This document shows, in pieces, positions 55,964-64,000 of a stretch of 64,000 bases of DNA. Both the position numbers and the translations under genes were made by a program. Each line of letters begins with the position of its first letter. Within the stretch, counting starts at the first letter, position 1. The stretch is from Peronospora farinosa (Eukaryota; Oomycota; Peronosporomycetes; Peronosporales; Peronosporaceae): the NCBI GenBank assembly GCA_947646735.1, contig CANTFK010000094.1, positions 124,001-188,000 on the forward strand. The letters are read 5' to 3'. A model generated the notes under the pieces. The model searched no databases, was not told the DNA's origin, and saw nothing but the letters and a program-made list of their open reading frames with translations.

Positions 55964-58157
55964 ATGAAGCGTCTGGCCACGCCGCCGATCACTGCTTTCT
56001 TCCAGCGCAAACAGGTCCGACGTATCAGTATCGAGTCTATTGACAGCAGCAATGGCAGCTACAATGATGCTATGAACAGCAGTATCCAGGAATGCAGTAA
56101 TGACGCAGTGGAAGCTGTTGAAGACGAAGAAGAGATGCAAAATCAAGTCATTGTTAAGCGAATTACAAGGGTGCATCGTGAAGATCTACTAGGAATTCTA
56201 CAGTATCGAGAGTTTGTCGGATGCGCTACGACGCGTCACTTAAGTGGTGGACTTCAGACCTTTCGACGTCGCAGGAAACAACAATTGATCCGCTGGACAC
56301 TTACAAACTTTCAGAAGTTGCCAATGGAGCTGCAGTTGGTTCCTCATTGGTATCGACAGGCAGGAGTGATGTGCTCGGAACTCTTTTATGCCAGTTGTAT
56401 GGCGTTTGATGCTGGAGGAGTTTTGCTAGTTGCAGGAGCGTCCAACGGGATCATTGCTCTCTATGACTTTGATGATGTTTTCCATCGGAGTTTAAATCTC
56501 GGACAACGGTTGCTGCAAAATAGCGAAGCAAAAGATGATGAAGAGGGAGATAAAGAGCAACAGGAACCGAAGATGACAGATGAGATATTGCATCCGGTAC
56601 GTCCTTCTTGTAGCTAAGTAACTGAAGTTGATTGTACACTTCTCATTGACGGCAAATGCATTGCAGATCCATATGATCTTTACTTCGTATGAAGTAAAGT
56701 GCATTCGCTGGAATCCTTTGGATGAGGTAAGCAAGAGCTTATTTTGTCGGTCTGGAGATGAAAATATCCTGCCAACAATGTGCATATGAACTGGTGACCA
56801 GGATGAGATCGCGTGCTCGTTTACGAATCGCAACGAAATTCATATCTACAACCTGGGCAAATTTCCGAGCAAACCGCATAAAGTTTTGAAGAGTTCCAAT
56901 CACCCGTCCAAAGGCTACAACGACTTAGTATATCTGACTGCGACTGAAAAGACAATGCCCAACTCACAGTCAAAAGTGGTTCACGTGGTTGCTGGAGATA
57001 TAGATGGAGCTATTCGTATGTGGGATCTTCGATATCCCTTTACAGCCTGTGTATAGCTTTCTCACAGGATCACTGAAAACGCCGATAAACTCATTGGTGC
57101 TGTCACCTAACAAGCAATTCCTCATCTGTGGCAATGAAGCTGGAATAGTCATGGTACGAAACAAGCACGGTTTGTGCAAGCGCACATGATTACATATCTG
57201 ACTGCTAATGTGTTGATTCCTCTCTTGTAGACGTACGATATTCAGCACAAAATTGTTCCTGCGTTTGGCTCAAAGCCTGTACCGCAGCAAAAAGCAGTGG
57301 TCAACATAATGGAAGCAATCAAACGTGAGTACAGTCATGTCGTATTCAGTGTTAGTTGCTGCAAAGTCAATGGCACAAACTGACGATTGTCTTACCTGCC
57401 TCGACCAGCATATCTATCGCCTGCTTTAATCGAGACTGTACTTCTCACAAGTCGATACAGATCCTCTGGAATCATGTCACTGTGTCTTATACCAGAGTCC
57501 GAAACACAAGTATTGTGCCAGTTGCGCAATGATTGGGTAGTAGTCATTGATTATCTTCGTGGCACGGTCATGAAGCTGCACACGTTCGTTCGAGGTATGT
57601 AGTTGTGCATGAGGTCAGAACCCTGAATGGTCGTCTGAGAGATTTAACACACAGCTATTTTTTGAAATCGTATTCCAATCTATACAGAAGTATTGCCACG
57701 AGATAAACTCAAGTCGGATGCATCTCCATCGGTGTTGTCAATGGGTTCAGAAAGTGAATACCAGCGGGACTTTTTCCGTCGTAACTCGTGGCTATCTTGT
57801 CATCGTTGCACGGGTACCTTTTTGCTTGACAAGTCAATCCTGTGCACTGGAATCCATGATACCACAAGTTTGACAATGATTGATCTCCATCAACTGCAAC
57901 ATATCACGGCATTTACTACCACCATTGACGAAACGAGTGACGCAGATAAATTTCGAGTGGCACATTCTGGAATTTATGGCAAAGTACCGACAGTTGAACG
58001 GCTCGATCGATTTCAAATTCCCATGAATGATATCATAACTACAGTGGCTGCTCATCCGAATCAGCATTTGATAATATGTGGAGGTCAAAGCATGAAATTC
58101 CAGATTATGGGCCTCATGGGCAAACACGAGAGTACCATAGCTAGAAAAGGCCATTAA
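55964..58157 (+). pseudogene. WD40-repeat protein gene with an apparent one-base frameshift
   Basis: Exons 55964-56596, 56667-56726, 56802-57153, 57231-57324, 57409-57594 and 57688-58157 encode about 598 residues if one surplus base in exon 3 is ignored. WD-like units include GVLLVAGASNGIIALYDF, VKCIRWNPLDE, VVAGDIDGAIRMWDLRYP and FLICGNEAGIVM. Reading breaks just after MWDLRYP (about 57040-57046, in CCCTTTACAG): the annotated frame stops at 57055-57057, while WD sequence continues in the +1 frame and all later exons agree with it. The N terminus has PPITAFFQRK, like a degenerate PCNA-binding box. It could be a true pseudogene, an assembly error or an unusual splice. The specific WD40 family is not recognised. 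Confidence 0.65.
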
Positions 58158-58303
58158 AACAAGTTTTTTTTACCGAAATGACAGCGATTGTTGTTATTTT
58201 TCGTAAAAACGCTAAAACGTGCTTCAACAGGCCAAGTAAAAACAACTATAAAAACCAACTCAACTTGTCATTCATACTCTAAATCAGTACTAATCCTGCC
58301 AAG

Positions 58304-61300
58304 ATGGCTACTCTTCCTCCTCCTTCTCCTACCACCGCGCAGCTTGTGACTGCAATTCATGGCAATGATCTCTCCACCTTTTATTCACTACTTGATACAA
58401 TTCCACCGTTAAATGTAAATTACCCATCACTGGAAGGTCATGTACCATTAATTGAAACATGTCGCTATGGACGATTTGAAATGGCTACATTTCTACTAGT
58501 TCACGTTAATGCTGATGTCAATGTCATGACTCCAAAGACTCATGATAATTCGAGTGGTCTTACTCCAATCATAGCTGCTTGTATGGCACTTGACTTGAAA
58601 ATAGTGAATTTGTTACTGGTTTCGTCTCAAAGTCCGGTGAATTTGTTGCAAACCTATGGAAATATGAATGCAGCTACATTGTGTCTACTTTTTTGTGTTG
58701 CTAATGGATACACAGATGAACAAAATGATATGGCAGTGCAGATTTTGCAGCAATTAGTACTTTATGCCAAGAAACATGGACAACTGGAAACTCTTTTGAC
58801 TGCAAAAGCTGATCAAGTAAATACAGTGTTGCATGTGGCTGCTGGATTGAGCAATTGGAAAGCATTGCATCTGTTGAGAGATGAAGGAACTGTGGATTTT
58901 AACGCTCGGAATGCCAATGGACACTCGGTTTTTCGTGTGCTAGAAATGAACGCGTTTCAGGCGAGATCGTTTCGATTCTGTGAGCTACCACGACCGGAAG
59001 GTGATATTGGTCGTGAAAGAAGAAAAAACAGGGGACGAAGACATCAACGACAGAGGCGCCAGAAAAAAGAAAAAGTGGAAGAAAAACAAGAGGCTTTGCA
59101 GAGTGAACCGAGTCAAGCTGGTGAGCTGAAGCTAGTTTCAGTGCAACGAGGTTGTGAGACTGATTGACACGTGATATGGGTGTTGATGGGACAGATAAAC
59201 AACTATTGACTCGATCACGTCCGGATCGAGCTGTCGAAGTGTTCCATGTGACGCAAACGGTGATAGAACTGGCCAGGAAGTTAGGTAGAAATTACATTTT
59301 GGTCGTTGATATGCATACAAGATTGGTGACTGGCAGTGTTGTTGCGAAAGCAGGAGTTGGCGCCATCTTTTCGCGTAAGCAAGATGAAAGCATTCGAGGA
59401 CTCTATATAAAGGCTCTCGTGCTGGCGGAACTGGGCATCGTTTCGATAGTGAATGAGGTACGTAATGTCGAGGTTTTTTCATAATGCGGGCGCTTGATCA
59501 AATGATTAAGGTGGGTTTTTTGTTGCGTAGATCGCTCGGATGTCCGATTCGCAAGAAGAGAGAACCGTGTATATGGATGGTTTGATGCACACCGTAGCTT
59601 TAGTTTACCCTCTTTCCGTGAAAAATGCAAAGAAGTACCAGTCATTGTGGCATCAAGCTCTCGACAAGAAAAACGCTGAGGATCTTCATTTAAATGCACC
59701 AAATCAAAGTGATGAGGAAGAAAAAACGCATGAAGCGGAGAACGACAAGCATCCGATCAAATTATCGCACGATGCTTTCAAGTTAATCGTGAGCAGGATG
59801 CTCTCTAACAGCAGTCTTTCCAGACGCATCAAGGTATGGACCCTTATCCTAATGCATCTGCTTGCTCCATTCGCCAGTGGGTCCCCTCTTGCTGCAAATG
59901 AAAGTCCCGCTATGGAGGAATGCGGTCAGATTCAGTTCTTTGAGCGTATCACTAAAATGATCTATACTTCAGGTTTGGCTCACATTATGTCGAGGTTATC
60001 GCTTGCTGACATTCTCATTACTCTCTAACTTGTGTGATTGTTTTTGTGCTTGAATAATAACAGGCACAAAACTTGCATTCTGTATCTTCGATCGTACAAA
60101 CATCGAAGATGAGGAGAGTTACGATGAAGAAATCGAGTTTTATCTTTTAATTTCGCTCTTTGAACTCTTTCTCCAATTTTTTGCGCCGTACGCTCGGTCG
60201 ATTAACGATGGAGAGAAAGCAACTACTATGGGTATTGCTGATAGTTTTCAGCGAGCAATTAAGCCAGTCAAACAGCTTTGGGATTTGGTGAATGCTGCAT
60301 TGGGGAGTCTGGATGGCGTGATCGCTACACCACAGCGTTTCTCGCTTCTACTTCATATTTTGCAAGTTGTCGAGCAACTGGAAGCGGCTTTTCTTTCTGA
60401 TGAAAACGCGGCGCTAAGAAAGCTGTTTGAGGTTAGTTTGTGATAAACACCGCTCATTTAACACATATTGGTCAACTAGTAATTTCGTGTGGTTTGCTTT
60501 TCTTAGATCGTGAGTCGATTCGTCAAGCAAGAAGCAATAAAGAAACGTGCCAAGACGCCTGCTGCAGACCAAACGCGTCTTATGCGTACAATTGCTACTT
60601 CATTTTCGATACCAACCACCTTCGCCGCTAAAGTAATGCCTCTAAAGAATAGCGTGGATGCGCTGATCCGTTCAGATCCCAAGGTGCTTGGCATGGATTT
60701 GTACTCGCTTACGTCAATCCCGAACCTCATCCGTCTTGAGCACAAAGTGGATTACTTGGCTATACTGGCTGAGGAGCGCAATGGATCAGTGCCGGTATCT
60801 ATTAGTCGTGCGTCCGAAGCAAATTACGTCGACTTCATCGTGCTACAAATTCTCAGTGCCTCATTGAACAGTTTGAAAGGGGAAATGGCTATCACGCTAG
60901 TGAACGAACCAGGAATTGGTGTTGGTGTGACGCGTGAATTTTTCCAGATTGTTCAAAACTGCTTTTTTCGTCCTGAGTCGACTGGAAATTCGCAAGTGCG
61001 ATCATTATCTGCCCAAACAGTACCTCATGTTGTTGACATTAGCTCAAAGCGGCTCCATCGGGACCCACAAGACAAGAATCCGAGTAAGAAACGCAACGAC
61101 AGTCTTTTTAGACAGGAACAGAATGGTGAATTTGCTGAGCTGTTTCCATTGTTTGATTATATCAGCAAAGAGAGACAGGGTGCACTTTGCATTGCACCGC
61201 GAACGGCATATATCAGCAAGCAAGTTTTTGACACAAAACACAGTGAGAAGAACCTGAGTCTCACTCAAAACGATGTACTCGTGGATCGAAGTGAAGTAGA

Positions 61301-62377
61301 TGCGCTTCAAAGGGTGTACCTTTGCACCGGCCGCTTGATGGGCCTGGCAATTCGCAATCATCAGGCACTTGATGCAGACTTCCCCTTGGTCTTTTGGAAA
61401 TTCATGCTACGAGACGATTCTTTGACTTGGGAAAGCTACTGTGAAAACAGTGACGTACTCAAGCGCAGCCTTCAGTTCGTTCTGGATCATGACTTTGACG
61501 CAGAGCCTTTGGATATGCGGTTTGAATACACAATCGACGTTGTGGTGGTCGACGATAAAGCACACGCGTGCTCAAAAGGGTCTAAGCAGATGAAGCAGGG
61601 GACCGACGGAGCTGCACCACCATCATCCAACTTTCCTATCACAACGAGTATGGAAATGGAGCTTCAAGAGGGAATGGGCAACGTGGAAGTAACAAACGCC
61701 AACAAGTTACAGTACGTTATGCTGCGTGCTCAGCAGTTTTTCTTCGGTAACGAATTAGTGTACTACAAAAAGGTGCGAGACGGCTTCAATGACACAATCA
61801 TCCGGTCTGATCTCAAGCTTTTCCGCCCACAGGAACTACGGCACTTAGTGCGTGGCGAACGCTTGATTGATTTTGAAAGTCTGAAGAAAAATGTGGCATA
61901 TTCACGGGGAGCATCCCCGACATGCGGTGTTGTGCAACGTTTTTGGGAAGTCGTCGAGAGTTTTGATGAAGAAACTCGCGCAAAGCTTCTAACGTTCTGG
62001 TCCGGTTCACCATTGCCTCCAATTTTCGGTTTCGACTCAAAATATCGCTCCATGAGTGCGGTAAGTCGTTGTTGATGGACAATCGTGTGTCTTTCTCGGT
62101 CTTAATATCGACGTCCCATGTTGTTTATAGGACACTGCGAGTTGGTACATTGACGTAGACACTCAAGCGCAACCTAACTTTTGTCCTACGGCTAACACTT
62201 GGTGAGATTACGCTGTAGCCGTTTGAAATCGTGGTTTTGATTAGATGCCTCACATTTACTGCCTGATGTTGTAGCGACCGTCGTTTAATCCTCCCGGATT
62301 ATCCAACCAGTGCTGCTCTCAAGGAGAAGCTTCTCGTAGCGCTTGAACACGGTAGTGTCGGCTATGACCGCATGTAA
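58304..62377 (+). CDS. Ankyrin-HECT E3 ubiquitin ligase
   Basis: Seven exons, 58304-59120, 59195-59457, 59531-59972, 60064-60431, 60507-62060, 62131-62201 and 62275-62377, give 1205 residues in frame. Ankyrin repeats fill about 12-230 (GHVPLIETCRYGRFEMATFLL, LHVAAGLSNWKALHLL). A basic stretch then leads into a helical middle region, and the HECT domain covers about 750-1205 (NEPGIGVGVTREFF, LMGLAIRNHQALDADFPLVFWK, FWSGSPLPP, PTANTC). The catalytic Cys1172 is 33 residues from the end. HECT ligases take ubiquitin from E2 as a thioester and pass it to substrates, here probably chosen by the ankyrins, as in HACE1. A 74-bp intron joins ankyrin and HECT parts; otherwise they would be two abutting genes. 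Confidence 0.83.
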
Positions 62378-62666
62378 GAGAAGTGAAGTGGGTAGACAAG
62401 AAGATTGTTGCAATCTTTGAATTGATATAAGGGTCTTCACTCTCTCTTTTTGCTGCAACAACGCAGTATGGTCTGGACTTGGTAAATGATCAGGGCTGCC
62501 ACTGTGATGACCACTGTGGTCGCAGACGTGCTTGATTGCAAATGCGTTCAGTTTCGCTACTGTTTGTGACCTCAACTCAAAGGATTCAAGATGCAAGACA
62601 TTGGATAACGATATCAGTTGTACGAATTGGTTCTCACTACCCCGTACGAGTACTTTATCTTTCCAC
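62378..62666. other. Convergent spacer
   Basis: 289 bp between the HECT gene and the hydrolase gene. Nothing recognised. Confidence 0.5.
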
Positions 62667-63653
62667 TTACAAAAGACACTCAAACCACTGCACCGGTTGC
62701 ATGGCGTCCGAGAAGTAGGAGTTCCCGGCAAGGAATGCTGTATCGGCGTGGTTGCACGTGGTCACATAAAATGCTGAGGTAGGTTTGTCATCAAACTTCG
62801 TTGCTGGAAAGCCACCTCGACAACTTTCGAATGTCACGAAACCATCATGCTCACTCGTACCATGTTCTATGTAGGAGCCTACCATCAGATACTTGGCCTG
62901 GTATGTCGAAAGTATCCCCTTCTTGGAATTGCTGCACATAGCACCCTGTACATTATCACGGTAAGCTTTCTGGGCTTTCTTGTACGCCTCGTTGAGCGCA
63001 ATGGTGCTGTATTTACCACCGATATACGCGAGAGACTTGATTCCAGTGTTAACGGGGCACCGACCGACAAGCGACAAAACCTCATGGAAAGGCCTCCAAC
63101 CGTCGTCCGTGCAAACATCCTGCGCAGCGTTTGATACCATTGTGCCCAGCATAGGTGCACTCATGCTGACCCACGACGTGCTTGTCGTTTCAATGCTGCA
63201 CTTTTCGTTGGCAACAGCACCTGCCAGGATCAAGGCGCCCATGGAATGGGTCACGAGAATCGTGTCCTTGATGGTCTTTTCCTTTACATCACTTGTCTTA
63301 CTCATTGACAGAGCGTGTTTGCAGACTGTTTCCTGCAGAGTTCCATTTGTCCAACCGTGGCTGTTCGTATCGAGCGCAACGTACTTGATCGACGAACAGC
63401 ATGGTGCGTGGCTAGTCATGTCACCAAAATACTTGGACGAGGGTTGCAGCTCCTTCTCTTCGTTACCATTCAGTTCTCCATGGATAAAAAGACACGGACG
63501 GGATGTGGACTTGCACTGACACGACAAAGACTTACTGAAGATGTCCCTTGCCTCTTTTAGTCCGCGCTGTTGATGGGTTTGTCGTTCCAAATTGGTCGCA
63601 GACGTCGTGACAGCCAACAAGACGAGCACAACCGAAGAAATTGGGAACCACAT
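62667..63653 (-). CDS. Secreted, cysteine-rich alpha/beta-hydrolase
   Basis: 328 residues from the Met at 63653, chosen because it starts a clear signal peptide (MWFPISSVVLVLLAVTTSA); the frame opens 37 codons earlier. FIHGELNG (57-64) is the oxyanion region. LVTHSMGAL (133-141) is the nucleophile elbow with Ser137, where Thr replaces the first Gly of GxSxG. Asp270 (SEHDGFV) and His302 (CNHADT) complete a plausible triad. At least nine cysteines suggest disulfides. The layout fits a lipase- or esterase-like enzyme exported to the apoplast or cell surface. Substrate is unknown. Confidence 0.8.
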   Translation of the reverse strand: MWFPISSVVLVLLAVTTSATNLERQTHQQRGLKEARDIFSKSLSCQCKSTSRPCLFIHGELNGNEEKELQPSSKYFGDMTSHAPCCSSIKYVALDTNSHGWTNGTLQETVCKHALSMSKTSDVKEKTIKDTILVTHSMGALILAGAVANEKCSIETTSTSWVSMSAPMLGTMVSNAAQDVCTDDGWRPFHEVLSLVGRCPVNTGIKSLAYIGGKYSTIALNEAYKKAQKAYRDNVQGAMCSNSKKGILSTYQAKYLMVGSYIEHGTSEHDGFVTFESCRGGFPATKFDDKPTSAFYVTTCNHADTAFLAGNSYFSDAMQPVQWFECLL

Positions 63654-64000
63654 TGGACACAACTGGGCACGATGAAGAATGATTGACGCTGCTAGAAACG
63701 CGAAATACAGTCGAACCAGCGAGCTAATCTCAAGAGAGTCGTCAGTCTTCCCTATCCCAGCCACAACACCTCAACAACCATGCTGTTTCTACAGCAACAG
63801 AGACAAAAGATAGAGCAGAAGAATGTCTTCTATTGCAACGACAGCTGAAGAACGAACAACAACACCGTTACGAATTGGTTGGTTCCAAAGCATGAGGCAA
63901 AAGTGTAGACAGTATAATTAATATCAATGCAGTACGACAGCATGTATCGGTTTGACAATGAATGGTAAACAATAGGTGACAATGCCAAACGAAATAGACG
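63654..64000. other. Upstream region of the hydrolase gene
   Basis: No other gene visible before the window ends. Confidence 0.5.

Overview
This window is nuclear DNA of a plant-pathogenic oomycete (Phytophthora or downy-mildew type). Three things point there: a secreted protein with RNLR and EEER motifs after a signal peptide (RxLR effector), dense eukaryotic genes with introns mostly of about 69-102 bp, and an oomycete-style mix of HECT, PDZ, ankyrin and hybrid histidine kinase genes. I cannot fix the genus from sequence alone.

Layout. Positions 1-6.7 kb are gene-poor and mobile-element rich: a ~1.06 kb element with terminal inverted repeats, an inverted pair of truncated E(z)-like SET fragments, and a decayed gag-like remnant split by a tRNA-derived SINE with a perfect 19-bp target duplication. 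An RxLR effector lies at 6.7-7.3 kb. From 8.1 to 20.8 kb (minus) runs one intronless gene for a 4221-residue hybrid histidine kinase with 28 tandem PAS domains, followed by HisKA, HATPase, REC and HPt modules and a C-terminal CaaX box. A paralogue (33.5-39.6 kb, plus) has the same order with 10 PAS domains and its own CaaX box.

Between the two kinases sit conserved single-copy genes: a spliced ankyrin protein, a centromeric histone H3 (CenH3), SGT1, an Era-type GTPase, a PSMG3-like proteasome assembly chaperone and a Rab18-type GTPase. From 40 to 64 kb the window is gene-dense: a PRELI/MSF1-domain membrane protein, porphobilinogen synthase, tryptophanyl-tRNA synthetase, a CCCH-finger non-canonical poly(A) polymerase, a DNA-polymerase-beta-like HhH protein, a 726-residue protein of unknown function, a five-PDZ protein, a WD40 gene with an apparent one-base frameshift, an ankyrin-HECT ubiquitin ligase and a secreted serine hydrolase. 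For the spliced genes I derived exons from GT/AG sites and protein-family continuity; all except the WD40 gene sum to a multiple of three.

The most unusual content is the kinase pair. Each carries sensor array, kinase, receiver and phosphotransfer domain in one chain and ends in a predicted prenylation signal. The PAS array of the larger one grew by recent tandem and segmental duplication: the length difference between the paralogues (2180 residues) is almost exactly 18 extra 120-residue PAS units.
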